A stretch of 64,000 nt of DNA from Spongiibacter marinus (GCF_016906995.1 NZ_JAFBBD010000009.1:95513-159512), one strand, 5' to 3'. Shown: positions 38,151 through 48,003, counted from the stretch's first letter. Program-made: numbers and translations. Notes: generated from the sequence alone by a model not told the origin.

Positions 38151-39236
38151 ATGTCAAAGAAACAAGTAAGATTGGAGTATCTCGACGGCCTCAGAGGAGC
38201 AGCCGCGATATTAGTATCTGTGGTGCATTATCTGATGGTTGTCAAAAGTGAAGGGATGGTCGCTGCTTGGGAGGCTCCTTTTGTAACGCTGTTCACTGAG
38301 TATTTCGACTTAGGTAAAATCGGGGTGGTTATTTTTTTTGCTATAAGTGGATTTATTATCCCTAGCTCTTTTAAGTCTGGGGTTTCTAAAAAGGCTTCTG
38401 TAAAGAAGTTTTTTATTTCTAGAGTTTTTCGCTTATATCCTGTGTATTGGTTCTCTATACCATTGGGGTTGTGGGCATTCTGGATTATTCAGGAAAAGGA
38501 TTTTTCGGTAAGTATTGTATTTGCAAATTTTACTATGTTGCAGCAGTTCGTGGGAGTGAAAAATATTATTGGCGTGTATTGGACTCTCCAGGTTGAGATA
38601 ATATTTTATGTTCTTTGTGTGATGCTGTTTTTATTAGGTAAGCTAAATGATAGGTGTTTTTCCTTTTATTGTAGTATCGCGGCATTGGTGGTGGCCATTT
38701 TGATGTCTTATTTGCGGGGCGCTTTGGAGGTAAAGCTTCCGGTGGCGGTACCTTTGGCTCTTTCTGTTATGTTCTTTGGTGGGTTGTGGCGAGAATTAAC
38801 CTTAAATAAAGATTCCGAGGCTGGGCAATTCTGTATTATATATCTGATTTTTTTCTTCGTATCAATGCCCATAATTTCGGTTTTTGCGTACAATTTAGAC
38901 ATGGGGTGGGGGGAGACCTGGTATAGATATTTAATAAGTTATTATTCGGCGATTACGCTGTTTTGCTTGATGACTAGTAAATATAAGTTGGTAGGTCCCG
39001 TTTTCTCATATCTGGGTAGGGTTAGTTATTCGTACTACTTACTACACCCGGTTTGTATAGTTTTTGTGGTGGATGTCGCGCTTCCCTTTTTTGGCTGCTT
39101 TCCGGAAAGTGGTTTATTTGTTGTGTTGGGTACCATTATTTTGGCTATGATGCTGTCTAGTTTGACGTATAGCTTTATAGAGAAGCCTTCGATTAAAGTT
39201 GGGAGAGTTATTGCTGAAAGGAGGCTTGGGGTATGA
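38151..39236 (+). CDS. membrane acyltransferase, acyltransferase-3 (OafA/NodX) family
   Basis: A 361-aa protein with about ten membrane helices. It starts with YLDGLRGAAAILVSVVHY, containing the family's RGxAA and catalytic-type histidine, and shows FFAISGFIIPSSFK, SRVFRLYPVYWFS and a YYLLHP motif near the C-terminus. Such enzymes add acetyl or other acyl groups to polysaccharide sugars at the membrane. It is joined to the next gene by a 4-base ATGA overlap. Confidence 0.9.
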   Translation: MSKKQVRLEYLDGLRGAAAILVSVVHYLMVVKSEGMVAAWEAPFVTLFTEYFDLGKIGVVIFFAISGFIIPSSFKSGVSKKASVKKFFISRVFRLYPVYWFSIPLGLWAFWIIQEKDFSVSIVFANFTMLQQFVGVKNIIGVYWTLQVEIIFYVLCVMLFLLGKLNDRCFSFYCSIAALVVAILMSYLRGALEVKLPVAVPLALSVMFFGGLWRELTLNKDSEAGQFCIIYLIFFFVSMPIISVFAYNLDMGWGETWYRYLISYYSAITLFCLMTSKYKLVGPVFSYLGRVSYSYYLLHPVCIVFVVDVALPFFGCFPESGLFVVLGTIILAMMLSSLTYSFIEKPSIKVGRVIAERRLGV

Positions 39237-40135
39237 AGGTGCTTGCTTTCTGTAGAAGTCCGTATCATGTAAAATTGTTGCAATCCAATTTTTTTTCTAA
39301 CGAAGAGATTTTAATAGCGTTCCTTTCTCAGAAGAGGGTGGGTGGGATCGAGTGGCGGAATGTGATTTTAGGTTCTGAGACGAGCCGGCTGTTGCCTTCT
39401 TCATTTCGAAAGAATATCAAATATTATGAAGAGGTTAAAAAGCTTATCGGCGAAGAAAATCCTGATAAGATTATTATTTTTAATACCTACACTCCTTTGG
39501 CTAAGTATTTGCTAAAGGGTTGGAAGGGGCGAATTGAGCTCTGGGAGGATGGAATGAATCATTACATCTGCGAGCATAACGGTTTGGTTTATTATTTTAA
39601 GGCAATTATAAAGTTATTTTTGGGGTATAGCTGGGTCGAATTTTGGCGGGTGTATAGCTCGACAGATGTTTTTGTCCGGGATAGATTTGATCGCGGGAAT
39701 TTGAATTTTGATGTTAAATCTGTTTTTTCTGAAAACGCAAGAGCTGTGTATGTGGGGCAGCCAATAGTAGAGGACGGGTTTGTGAGTGGCCAGTCATTCA
39801 TATCAGGCATGAAAAAAATGGTCGATGAATTTGGGTTGGGGGAAATGGTTTATATTCCCCACCCAAGAGAGCGCAATACATTAGTATTGTTAGAAGAAGA
39901 TGCTCGCTTGCGATCTATTATTGAAATCGTTGATATAGATGGGTTGGGTTTTGATAGCGCTGAGGCCTATCTTGTGGAGTGCCGAGCGTCAATGCTTTTT
40001 TCGGCATTTTCCACGGTGAACATGAACGTTGAGATGCCGGTCGGAAGGAATTTTTTTGTACCTTCTATTTTCAATTTGAAGAGAATAAAGCGATCGCTTG
40101 GTCGGCTGCCATTTTTGAATGTCGAGGTATGCTAA
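39233..40135 (+). CDS. glycosyltransferase resembling bacterial sialyl/polysialyltransferases
   Basis: A 300-aa soluble protein starting KVLAFCRSPYHVKLLQSNF. It carries the three short motifs shared by GT-B bacterial sialyltransferase families (GT38, GT52 and relatives): E-D-G at residues 105-107 (LWEDGMNHY), H-P at 210-211 (YIPHPRE) and S-x-x-S-T at 257-261 (FSAFST). In those families the first acts as base and the HP pair binds the CMP moiety. With a NeuA and a NeuB homologue in the same cluster, the likely donor is a CMP-ulosonic acid. Overall similarity to named enzymes cannot be checked here. Confidence 0.65.
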   Translation: MKVLAFCRSPYHVKLLQSNFFSNEEILIAFLSQKRVGGIEWRNVILGSETSRLLPSSFRKNIKYYEEVKKLIGEENPDKIIIFNTYTPLAKYLLKGWKGRIELWEDGMNHYICEHNGLVYYFKAIIKLFLGYSWVEFWRVYSSTDVFVRDRFDRGNLNFDVKSVFSENARAVYVGQPIVEDGFVSGQSFISGMKKMVDEFGLGEMVYIPHPRERNTLVLLEEDARLRSIIEIVDIDGLGFDSAEAYLVECRASMLFSAFSTVNMNVEMPVGRNFFVPSIFNLKRIKRSLGRLPFLNVEVC

Positions 40136-40234
40136 GTAGCTCTGTTTAACGGTTGGTTGAAATGAGCTTTTAGTTCTTTAATGTATCCTAGTTTTTACGA
40201 GTAGAGTTGTATCTTTTTTCGTAATAGGTTGGTC

Positions 40235-40768
40235 ATGGCTAGATTTTTATTGAAATTATTATATCGTTTTTTTTCTGCCTTATTTTCACAAATTTGGTTC
40301 TTGGTCGCCTATTTTCAGTGTGAAAGCATTGGGGTGGGGGCGAAATTCAATTCGATGTGTCGCTTTCCTCGTAGAACGAGGATTGGGGTGGATTGTCATT
40401 TCAATGGCGTGGATGCACGGGGTAAGGGTGCGTTAATAGTAGGGGATAATTTTCATTCCGGAAGGGATTTGCTGATATATACATCGAATCATGATTTTAT
40501 GACTGACAAAACTTTGCCATACTCGTCAGGCTTTATTAGCAAGGATGTTGTGATTGGAGATAATGTGTGGATCGGTAGCAGGGTGATTTTATTGCCAGGC
40601 GTAATGATTGGGGATGGCGCAATAATTGGTGCTGGTTCGGTCGTATCTAAAGGTGTGGATTCCATGGCTATCGTAGCAGGTAATCCTGCTAAAAAGTTGG
40701 GGGAGAGAGACAAAATTCTCTATGCGCGAGCATTAGCAAACATGAGGAGGAATGATGGGGCTTCTTAA
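40235..40768 (+). CDS. hexapeptide-repeat acyltransferase (left-handed beta-helix)
   Basis: A 177-aa acyltransferase of the LbetaH family, close to maltose/galactoside-type and WbbJ-like acetyltransferases: [48 protein letters not shown] and a final AGNPAKKLG. The His in SNH is the usual catalytic base. Start is ATG 40235, with AGG upstream. The 100 bases before it are non-coding, AT-rich. Overlaps the next gene by about 14 bases. Confidence 0.88.
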   Translation: MARFLLKLLYRFFSALFSQIWFLVAYFQCESIGVGAKFNSMCRFPRRTRIGVDCHFNGVDARGKGALIVGDNFHSGRDLLIYTSNHDFMTDKTLPYSSGFISKDVVIGDNVWIGSRVILLPGVMIGDGAIIGAGSVVSKGVDSMAIVAGNPAKKLGERDKILYARALANMRRNDGAS

Positions 40769-41258
40769 GGACATTGCTGCAGACATAAAGGCTGTTCCGG
40801 GGAATCCTTTTTTGGTTGCCTTTTCTAATCGTGGGTTTCATTCGCTTCTTGTGTATAGACTATCTAACTTACTCTTTCGTTTAAGGTTGTCTTTTCTTTC
40901 GTTAATATTGACGCGGCTGGTGCAAATTGTCTATGGCATAGATATTTCGTATAAGGCAACCATAGCTGGCGGGGTTTGTATTGTACATGGTGTCGGCTTG
41001 GTTGTTGGTAACGGCGTAAAAATAGGGGCAGGTGTAAAGATTTATCACGGTGTAACACTAGGAATTCTTGATGCTTGCGGCGTAGGAGACGGTTTTCCTG
41101 ATATAAGAACCGGCGTTATGCTAGGTGCAGGCAGTTGTGTGCTCGGTCCAGTTGTGGTTGGTGCTAATTCGATAGTTGGTGCAAATTCCGTTGTTCTAAA
41201 AGATGTCCCGGCAGAAATGGTTGCGGTAGGTGTTCCGGCGACGGCGAGGGTAAAATGA
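40755..41258 (+). CDS. serine O-acetyltransferase-like hexapeptide acyltransferase
   Basis: A 167-aa protein of the CysE/EpsC-like LbetaH group: [58 protein letters not shown] and VGVPATARV. The IVHG histidine is the catalytic type. In polysaccharide loci such proteins usually acetylate a sugar rather than serine. Two adjacent ATGs (40752, 40755) follow GAGGAGG; the second has better spacing. Coupled by overlap to the genes on both sides. Confidence 0.85.
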   Translation: MGLLKDIAADIKAVPGNPFLVAFSNRGFHSLLVYRLSNLLFRLRLSFLSLILTRLVQIVYGIDISYKATIAGGVCIVHGVGLVVGNGVKIGAGVKIYHGVTLGILDACGVGDGFPDIRTGVMLGAGSCVLGPVVVGANSIVGANSVVLKDVPAEMVAVGVPATARVK

Positions 41259-42379
41259 AGGTAGCTATTGTCCACGATTGGTTGACTGATTTAGGGGGGG
41301 CAGAAAAGGTTCTTTCGGTTTTATTCAAAATTTATCCTCAAGCTGATATCTTTACCTTGGTTGATGCACTCACCGAAGGTCAGAGAACGTATATTTTTGG
41401 TGAGAGAATGCCGAAGATAAATCAAAGTTTTTTGGGAAAAAGTAAGTTTTTTAGAAAGCGATTCAGGAAATTTTTAGCTTTATTTCCATTTTTTATCGAG
41501 CAATTCGATCTGTCCGATTATGATCTTGTTATCTCTAGTTCATACTGCGTTGCTAAGGGAGTGTTGACAGGGCCTGACCAGGTCCATATTTCATACTGCC
41601 ATAGCCCCGCTAGATATGCCTGGGATTTGCAAGGACAATATTTAAAGGAAAGTGGTCTTGATTCAGGTCTGGGTGGTTTTTTTGCGCGGCTTGTTTTGTA
41701 TTTTTTTCGCCGTTGGGATGTGGGTTCAAATAATGGCGTCGATTTGTTTTTGGCAAATAGCAAGTATATTAAAAGGCGTATTAAGAAAGTTTACGGTCGT
41801 GATGCCGATGTAATTTATCCGCCAGTATCGCTGGGTTCGGAAGGGGCTTTTCTTGATCGTGATGATTTTTATTTTACAGCATCTCGGATGGTCCCGTATA
41901 AAAAGGTAAAGCTAATCGTCGAGGCATTTGCAGCCGCAGAAGGGCGTCGCCTCATTGTCGCCGGCGACGGGCCTGAGTATAAAAATATTGAACGTTTTTT
42001 GAATAGTAGAAATGTTGAAAATGTTTCTTTGGTTGGGCGAGTAAGTGATGAGGAATTGGTCACGCTTATGGGTTCTTGTAAGGCTTTTGTGTACGCTGCG
42101 GAAGAGGACTTTGGGATTGTTCCTGTTGAAGCGCAGCTTTTGGGAACGCCGGTCGTATGTTTTTCTAAAGGTGGTGGAGGAGAAACTGTTGTAAATGGTG
42201 TGACAGGTGTTCATTTCGACGATCAGTCGGTGGTCTCCATTTTGTCAGCTTTGAACGATTTTGAGGCCGGCTCATTTTCTCATGACGAAATACGTAGAAA
42301 GGCGCTGTCATTTTCCGAGGTTAGATTTGTTGATGAGTTTAAGTGTGCGGTTAGCAAGGCTATTTCTTTGCGTACTTGA
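41255..42379 (+). CDS. GT4-family glycosyltransferase
   Basis: A 374-aa GT-B glycosyltransferase. It opens [19 protein letters not shown], resembling WbaZ-like mannosyltransferases, and has the CHSPARYAWD motif and the C-terminal donor-site EEDFGIVPVEAQLLGTPVVCF (E-x7-E). Overlaps the preceding acyltransferase by 4 bases (ATGA). With manC downstream a GDP-mannose donor is plausible, but this is inference. AT-rich like its neighbours. Confidence 0.9.
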   Translation: MKVAIVHDWLTDLGGAEKVLSVLFKIYPQADIFTLVDALTEGQRTYIFGERMPKINQSFLGKSKFFRKRFRKFLALFPFFIEQFDLSDYDLVISSSYCVAKGVLTGPDQVHISYCHSPARYAWDLQGQYLKESGLDSGLGGFFARLVLYFFRRWDVGSNNGVDLFLANSKYIKRRIKKVYGRDADVIYPPVSLGSEGAFLDRDDFYFTASRMVPYKKVKLIVEAFAAAEGRRLIVAGDGPEYKNIERFLNSRNVENVSLVGRVSDEELVTLMGSCKAFVYAAEEDFGIVPVEAQLLGTPVVCFSKGGGGETVVNGVTGVHFDDQSVVSILSALNDFEAGSFSHDEIRRKALSFSEVRFVDEFKCAVSKAISLRT

Positions 42380-42490
42380 GGGGCATTAATTTATTTTCCC
42401 TCTGGCATGATTTTTCGTCTTCAGTAATTAGCTTTTTAGGGTGTAACCGGGGCGTCGTTCCGCTCTCTTGCCCGTGTTATAGGTCTTTTT

Positions 42491-43837
42491 ATGAATGTCA
42501 CCGTATTTGGTATTGGTTACGTCGGCCTGGTTCAGGCAGCTGTATTGGCAGAAGTCGGCCACTCGGTTGTCTGCGTGGATGTGAATACCGAGCGGGTGGA
42601 AAACCTGAAGAAAGGCATTATCCCGATTTATGAGCCAGGGTTAACGCCGTTGGTGCAGGCCAATGTTGAGGCGGGCCGTTTGCAGTTCACGACTGATGCT
42701 GAGCTGGGTGTTAAACATGGCCGTATTCAGTTTATTGCGGTGGGTACGCCGCCTGATGAAGATGGCTCTGCAGATCTCCAGTATGTATTGGCTGTTGCTA
42801 AGACGATTGCTACCCACATGGAAGAGCACCGTATTATCGTGGATAAGTCTACAGTACCTGTCGGTACGGCAGACAAGGTCAGTGGGTGTGTTGCCTCGGT
42901 GCTGGCAGAGCGTGGCGTTGCTATTCCTTTTGACGTGGTGTCTAACCCAGAGTTTTTGAAAGAGGGTGCAGCGGTAGCCGATTGCCAAAAGCCGGACCGT
43001 ATTATCGTTGGCACTGATAGTGCCGCAGTGGAAGAGAAAATGCGTGAGTTGTATGCGCCGTTTAATCGCAATCATGAGCGCTTGATTGTGATGGATGTGC
43101 GGTCGGCGGAGCTTACTAAGTACGCGGCTAACTGTATGTTGGCAACCAAAATCAGTTTTATGAACGAGATTGCGAACCTTGCCGAGCGCCTGGGCGCTGA
43201 CGTGGAGAAGGTTCGCCAGGGCATTGGCTCTGACCCGCGTATCGGATATTCCTTCATTTATCCTGGCTGCGGCTATGGGGGGTCGTGCTTCCCTAAGGAT
43301 GTTCAGGCGTTGGTACGCACCGCAGAAAAGGTGGGTTACACGCCGGAGCTACTACGCTCGGTTGAGGCGGTGAATAAGCGTCAGAAGTGTAAGTTGTTTG
43401 AGAACTTATCTCAGCACTTTAACGGCGATTTACAAGGTAAGAAAATTGCCCTGTGGGGGCTTTCTTTCAAGCCGAATACAGACGATATGCGCGACGCGCC
43501 GAGCCGTGTGTTAATGGAAGCGGTATGGGCAGCGGGCGGGAGTGTTCAGGCCTACGACCCGGAAGCGATGAATGAAACGCAGCGTATTTACGGGCACCGA
43601 GCAGATTTGACCTTGATGGGTACCAAGGAGGCGGCTCTAAATGGCGCAGATGCCTTGGTGGTGTGTACGGAGTGGAACGTGTTTAAGGCGCCGGACTTTG
43701 AGCTAGTGAAGTCGTCGTTGACCCACCCCGTTATTGTGGATGGCCGCAACCAATATGAGCCAGAACTTGTTGAGGGCTATGGCTTGGCGTATTACGGCAT
43801 TGGTCGTGGGCGCAGTGTTAGGGTTGTTGAGGGGTAG
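42491..43837 (+). CDS. ugd: UDP-glucose 6-dehydrogenase
   Basis: Oxidises UDP-glucose to UDP-glucuronate, a polysaccharide precursor. Rossmann start [29 protein letters not shown], and the catalytic cysteine in [14 protein letters not shown]. 448 aa, normal. Codon use returns towards the GC-richer chromosomal style here, marking the right edge of the AT-rich core. Confidence 0.97.
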   Translation: MNVTVFGIGYVGLVQAAVLAEVGHSVVCVDVNTERVENLKKGIIPIYEPGLTPLVQANVEAGRLQFTTDAELGVKHGRIQFIAVGTPPDEDGSADLQYVLAVAKTIATHMEEHRIIVDKSTVPVGTADKVSGCVASVLAERGVAIPFDVVSNPEFLKEGAAVADCQKPDRIIVGTDSAAVEEKMRELYAPFNRNHERLIVMDVRSAELTKYAANCMLATKISFMNEIANLAERLGADVEKVRQGIGSDPRIGYSFIYPGCGYGGSCFPKDVQALVRTAEKVGYTPELLRSVEAVNKRQKCKLFENLSQHFNGDLQGKKIALWGLSFKPNTDDMRDAPSRVLMEAVWAAGGSVQAYDPEAMNETQRIYGHRADLTLMGTKEAALNGADALVVCTEWNVFKAPDFELVKSSLTHPVIVDGRNQYEPELVEGYGLAYYGIGRGRSVRVVEG

Positions 43838-44111
43838 GTATCGCGGTCAGGCCCGCTCCTACTGTGAGCCTAGGTTGCACAGGGCTGGTTTTTGTAGGAG
43901 CGACTTCAGTCGCGAAGGTTCGGAGCGCTGAGCTTTGGTAGATGGTGCTTATAGCGTTTGACCCTGTCGAGGCCTTTAATCGCGGTTAACAGTGTGCCCC
44001 GCGACCGCAGGGAGCGCTGTGGGTAAACCGCCCCTACCGCTCGAAGCAGACGTTGTTAGCTAGCGTTAAAATTTTGAAATTACATTCTTATACAGGACGA
44101 GAGGAAGCTCG
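43838..44111 (+). repeat. REP cluster 8 between ugd and manC
   Basis: A right-arm REP at 43841-43862 ends GCTCCTAC; a REP with CGACT-TC-AGTCG hairpin starts GTAGGAGC at 43893; a composite element with CCCCGCGACCGCAGGGA lies at 43987-44040. The last 60 bases lead into manC. No gene is visible. Confidence 0.8.
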
Positions 44112-45524
44112 ATGTACGCAGTAGTTATGGCTGGTGGTAGCGGTAGCCGTTTATGGCCAGCAAGTAGAAAGTTATATCCGAAGCAGTTTCTTTCGATTGC
44201 TGGCGAGCAAACCATGTTGCAGGAAACGCTGGCTCGGTTAGACGGTGTAGAGGTTTCCGGTAGCACGGTTATCTGTAATGAGGAGCACCGTTTTATTGTT
44301 GCTCAGCAAGCCCAGGATGCGGGACGTGCATTGTCGTCGATTATATTGGAGCCGGTAGGGCGTAACACTGCCCCGGCCATCGCCTTGGCGGCGTTTGATC
44401 TGCTTGCGCGCAACGAGGGGCAATCACCATTAATGTTGGTGATGGCGGCAGACCATTTGATTCAAAATGTGCCCGCGTTTCATCAGGCAGTAGCCGAGGC
44501 GGCAAAGCAGGCTGAGGGTGGTGCTTTAGTTACGTTTGGTATTGTGCCTGAAAGTGCGCATACCGGTTACGGTTATATTCGCCGTGGCGATGAGCAGGGT
44601 GGTGCCTATTCGGTAGCGCAGTTTGTAGAAAAGCCGGATGCAGAGACTGCGCAATCCTACCTGGATGATGGCGCATACTACTGGAATAGCGGCATGTTTA
44701 TGTTTGCCGCGGATACCTATTTAGCAGAGCTAAAGGCCCATCGGCCCGATATTTATGCCGCCTGTGAGGCCGCATTTGCCGAGCGTAGCCAAGATGCTGA
44801 TTTTCTGCGTGTGGGTAAGGATGCCTTTACTGCCTGCCCCGATGATTCTGTTGACTACGCGGTAATGGAAAAAACGACTAAGGCCGTTGTCGTGCCGCTG
44901 TCGGCGGGTTGGAGCGATGTGGGTGCGTGGTCGTCGCTGTGGGAAGTGAGCGAGGGTAACGGCGACGATAACGTCGTGCATGGCGATGTGCTGACCCACA
45001 ATACCAACGGTAGCTATATTCGTGCGGAGAGCCGTCTGGTAGCCACTGTCGGCTTGAAGGATGTGGTTGTGGTGGAAAGCAATGACGCAGTCCTGGTGGC
45101 AGATAAACACCAAGTACAGGATGTGAAAAAAATTGTTGAGCAATTAAAGGCGGAGGGGCGCAACGAGATTTTGCATCACCGCCATGTTCATCGGCCCTGG
45201 GGTGTTTACGATTCCATTGATAATGGCGAGCGCTATCAAGTTAAGCGTATTACCGTGAATCCTGGTGCGAAGTTATCGGTGCAAATGCACCACCACCGCG
45301 CTGAGCATTGGATTGTGGTGTCGGGTACTGCAAAAGTGACCAATGGCGATAAAGAAATCATGTTGACGGAAAATCAGTCGACCTATATTCCTGTTGGTGT
45401 TGTTCATGCATTGGAAAATCCCGGTGTGATCCCGCTGGAGCTGATTGAAGTGCAGTCGGGCTCTTATCTGGGTGAAGATGATATTGTGCGTTTTGAAGAC
45501 CGCTATGGTCGTGCGCCAAAATAG
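44112..45524 (+). CDS. manC: mannose-1-phosphate guanylyltransferase / mannose-6-phosphate isomerase
   Basis: Bifunctional type II PMI-GMP enzyme making GDP-mannose. N-terminal pyrophosphorylase signature [13 protein letters not shown] and the FVEKPD motif; C-terminal cupin isomerase with [18 protein letters not shown]. 470 aa, normal. GAGAGGAAG precedes the ATG. No phosphomannomutase gene (manB/algC) is in the window. Confidence 0.96.
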   Translation: MYAVVMAGGSGSRLWPASRKLYPKQFLSIAGEQTMLQETLARLDGVEVSGSTVICNEEHRFIVAQQAQDAGRALSSIILEPVGRNTAPAIALAAFDLLARNEGQSPLMLVMAADHLIQNVPAFHQAVAEAAKQAEGGALVTFGIVPESAHTGYGYIRRGDEQGGAYSVAQFVEKPDAETAQSYLDDGAYYWNSGMFMFAADTYLAELKAHRPDIYAACEAAFAERSQDADFLRVGKDAFTACPDDSVDYAVMEKTTKAVVVPLSAGWSDVGAWSSLWEVSEGNGDDNVVHGDVLTHNTNGSYIRAESRLVATVGLKDVVVVESNDAVLVADKHQVQDVKKIVEQLKAEGRNEILHHRHVHRPWGVYDSIDNGERYQVKRITVNPGAKLSVQMHHHRAEHWIVVSGTAKVTNGDKEIMLTENQSTYIPVGVVHALENPGVIPLELIEVQSGSYLGEDDIVRFEDRYGRAPK

Positions 45525-45545
45525 TAGCACTTAAAGCCCTTCAAG

Positions 45546-45579
45546 AAGCCCGAGCTGCATGTGTAGTTTGGGCTTTTTT
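45546..45579 (+). terminator. rho-independent terminator after manC
   Basis: AAGCCCGAGCT and AGTTTGGGCTT pair over 11 bases with one or two wobbles around an 8-base loop, followed by a run of T, 22 bases after the manC stop. Confidence 0.8.
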
Positions 45580-45600
45580 GTGTTTGGTGCGGATGATTTT

Positions 45601-46011
45601 GTAGGAGCGACTTACCCAAAGTAGGAGCCCGCCTGAGGGCGACCCGAGCGAGCGGTAGGGTTGAGGATTGGTCGCGGTCAGGCCCGCTACCCAAAACATT
45701 CCCTGCGGTCATGGGGCACGCTGTCCTACGAGAGGTGGGGCACGAGGTGTTTTTGTAGGAGCCCGCCTGAGGGCGACCCGAGCGAACGGTAGGGGTTGAG
45801 GATTGGTCGCGGTCAGGCCCGCTCCTACGAGAGGTGGGGCACGAGGTGTTTTTGTAGGAGCCCGCCTGAGGGCGACCCGAGCGAACGGTAGGGGTTGTGG
45901 ATCGGTCGCGGTCGGGCCCGCTCCTACAAGAGGTGGGGCACGCTGTCCTACAGGTCGCGGGGCGTGCGATGTTTGGCCGATGGTAATTATAGAAATACGG
46001 AGTTTTAAGGT
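45601..46011 (+). repeat. REPIN cluster 9 between manC and galE
   Basis: Starts at 45601 with GTAGGAGCGACTTACCCAAAG running straight into a second head at 45621. A composite right part is at 45670-45728. Two 74-bp REPINs (45755-45828 and 45854-45927) follow with a 99-base period, joined by an ACGAGGTGTTTTT linker. About 50 bases before galE are unique. Confidence 0.87.
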
Positions 46012-47025
46012 ATGGCGACGATTTTGGTAACGGGCGGTGCGGGCTATATCGGCAGCCATACTGTTGTTGAGTTGTTGGAGCAAGGCCACGGCGTGGTTGT
46101 GCTGGATAACTTGGTAAACAGTAATGCCGAGGTGTTGAATCGCATCGAGAAGATCACCGGGAAATCACCGGTCTTTGTTCAGGGCGACGTGCGTGACGCG
46201 GGCGCGCTGTCGGCGTTGTTTGCAGAGCATGCGATCGACGCGGTGATTCATTTCGCGGGGTTAAAAGCAGTGGGCGAGAGTGTTGATCAGCCGCTGAAGT
46301 ACTACGACAACAACGTGAATGGCACCTTGGTATTGTGTCAGGCCATGGCAAATGCCGGGGTGTTCAAGTTAGTGTTCAGTTCATCCGCTACGGTGTATGG
46401 CCCCGACGCGCCGGTGCCGTACGTGGAAACCATGCCGCTGGGGCAGCCCTCTAGCCCATACGGCGCGTCCAAAGCGATGGTGGAGCGTGTGTTAGCTGAC
46501 CTGTGCATAGCTGATGCGCGTTGGTCAGTGGCAGCGCTGCGTTACTTCAACCCCATTGGTGCCCATAAGTCGGGGTTAATTGGTGAGGACCCGCTGGGCA
46601 TTCCCAATAATTTGATGCCATTTATCGCTCGTGTTGCCGTAGGTAAATTGCCCGAGCTGGCAATTTTTGGTGATGATTACGACACTCCGGATGGGACCTG
46701 TATTCGCGACTATTTGCATGTAGTGGATTTGGCCGACGGCCATTGCCGCGCCTTGCAGGCATTGGAAAAAACGGGTTTACATGCGATCAACCTGGGTACG
46801 GGCAACGGGGTATCGGTGCTGGAGATGGTGAATGCATTTACTGCGGTGACTGGTCAGAGCGTGCCTTACAAATTTGCGCCGCGCCGCAGTGGTGACCTGC
46901 CCGCTTTCTGGGCAAATGCCGATAAAGCCAAAAGCCTATTGGGATGGTCAGCTGAGAGTAGCCTGGAGAAGATGATGGAAGACACCTGGCGCTGGCAGAG
47001 CAATAACCCAGACGGATATCGGTAG
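46012..47025 (+). CDS. galE: UDP-glucose 4-epimerase
   Basis: Interconverts UDP-glucose and UDP-galactose. NAD-binding GGAGYIGSHTVVELL, the catalytic pair in SPYGASKAMVE (YxxxK), and GDDYDTPDGTCIRDYLHVVDLA. 337 aa, normal. A separate transcription unit between repeat clusters, probably serving the polysaccharide locus. Confidence 0.96.
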   Translation: MATILVTGGAGYIGSHTVVELLEQGHGVVVLDNLVNSNAEVLNRIEKITGKSPVFVQGDVRDAGALSALFAEHAIDAVIHFAGLKAVGESVDQPLKYYDNNVNGTLVLCQAMANAGVFKLVFSSSATVYGPDAPVPYVETMPLGQPSSPYGASKAMVERVLADLCIADARWSVAALRYFNPIGAHKSGLIGEDPLGIPNNLMPFIARVAVGKLPELAIFGDDYDTPDGTCIRDYLHVVDLADGHCRALQALEKTGLHAINLGTGNGVSVLEMVNAFTAVTGQSVPYKFAPRRSGDLPAFWANADKAKSLLGWSAESSLEKMMEDTWRWQSNNPDGYR

Positions 47026-47400
47026 GTAGAGTGGGTTAGGGGATGGTCGCGGTCAGGCCCGCTCTTACAAGAGGCAGCGCGCGTTGCAATACAGATGGCA
47101 CGAGGTGTTTCTGTAGGACATTGTGGCCCCTTGTAGGAGTCCGCCTGAGGGCGACCCGAGCGAACGGTAGAGGTTGTGGACCGGTCGCGGTCAGGCCCGC
47201 TACCCAAAACATTCCCTGCGGTCATGGGGCACGCTGTCCTACGGGTCACGGAGTCGTGTTTTGTAGGAGCCCGCCTGAGGGCGACCTGAGCGAACGGTAG
47301 GGGTTGTGGACCGGTCGCGGTCAGGCCCGCTCCTACATATCATGGGGCAGGCTGTCAGTCGCGAGGGAGTTGTAGCCTACCGAAAGGTAATGTGGACGAT
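47026..47400 (+). repeat. REPIN cluster 10 downstream of galE
   Basis: Right arm at about 47045-47067; a left arm preceded by GTAGGAGTCCGCC near 47136; a composite right part with CATTCCCTGCGGTCATGGGG near 47209-47240; and a full REPIN at about 47263-47336. No gene is visible before the antitoxin promoter region. Confidence 0.83.
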
Positions 47401-47439
47401 GCTGGTTGATTTTTGTTCGGTGTGGTACTCTTCGTGGGT

Positions 47440-47461
47440 CTATTAATAGTGCTATTAATAG
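47440..47461 (+). promoter_or_regulatory. probable operator of the Phd/RelE pair
   Basis: Two copies of the perfect 10-base palindrome CTATTAATAG lie 12 bases apart (47440-47449 and 47452-47461), 20 bases before the antitoxin ATG. Spacing close to one helical turn suits binding of two antitoxin dimers on the same DNA face; autorepression is expected for this family. Confidence 0.6.
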
Positions 47462-47480
47462 TACTTTTCACGGAGTGACT

Positions 47481-47738
47481 ATGAATACGTTGACGGCCAA
47501 CGAGCTAAAAACCAAGGGTGTATCTGCTGTCGAATCTCGATTGAAAGATAGTGAAGAGTTAGTGATTTCGGTGCGTGGACGTAACCGTTATGTGGTTATG
47601 GATATAGAAAAGTACGCCAAACTGCGTGAATACGAGCTGGCGGCCGCGTTAGAGGAAGCAAGGTCGGATATTCGCGAGGGGCGCTATCAGGCTGAAAGTG
47701 TCGATGAGCATGTTAAGCGTTTGACCAGTGAGCTATAG
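47481..47738 (+). CDS. Phd/YefM-family antitoxin
   Basis: An 85-aa antitoxin: MNTLTANELKTKGVSAVESRL, then RNRYVVMDIEKYAKLREYEL, the Phd/YefM DNA-binding fold, and an acidic, helical tail. GGAG lies 6 bases before the ATG. Its stop overlaps the GTG start of the toxin by 11 bases. Not closely similar to the YefM at 24630-24902. Confidence 0.9.
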   Translation: MNTLTANELKTKGVSAVESRLKDSEELVISVRGRNRYVVMDIEKYAKLREYELAAALEEARSDIREGRYQAESVDEHVKRLTSEL

Positions 47739-48003
47739 GTTACTTTACCCCGATAGCTACCTTAGGCGTGCAAAGAAATTCTTTAAACGGCACCCTGAGG
47801 TGCTGGGGCAGTACCAAAAAACGCTGCAGTTGCTGGAGGTCAATCCGTATCATCCCTCGCTTCGCTTGCATGGTTTAAAGGGGCGTTTACAGGGTTTGTC
47901 CTCGGTGTCGATCAATATGCAATATCGAATCATTTTGGAATTTGAGATTCGCGGTGAGGATATTGTGCTGGTTGATATTGGCGATCACGACGGAGTTTAT
48001 TAG
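47728..48003 (+). CDS. RelE/StbE-type toxin
   Basis: A 91-aa RelE-superfamily protein: YPDSYLRRAKKFFKRHPEV, LRLHGLKGRLQGLSSVSI, YRIILEF and a final DIGDHDGVY. This pattern matches the RelE/ParE-like plasmid stabilisation toxins, often ribosome-dependent mRNases. Start is GTG at 47728, inside the antitoxin gene, so the two are coupled. Exact subtype (YafQ- or RelE-like) cannot be fixed. Confidence 0.85.
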   Translation: MSYRLLYPDSYLRRAKKFFKRHPEVLGQYQKTLQLLEVNPYHPSLRLHGLKGRLQGLSSVSINMQYRIILEFEIRGEDIVLVDIGDHDGVY

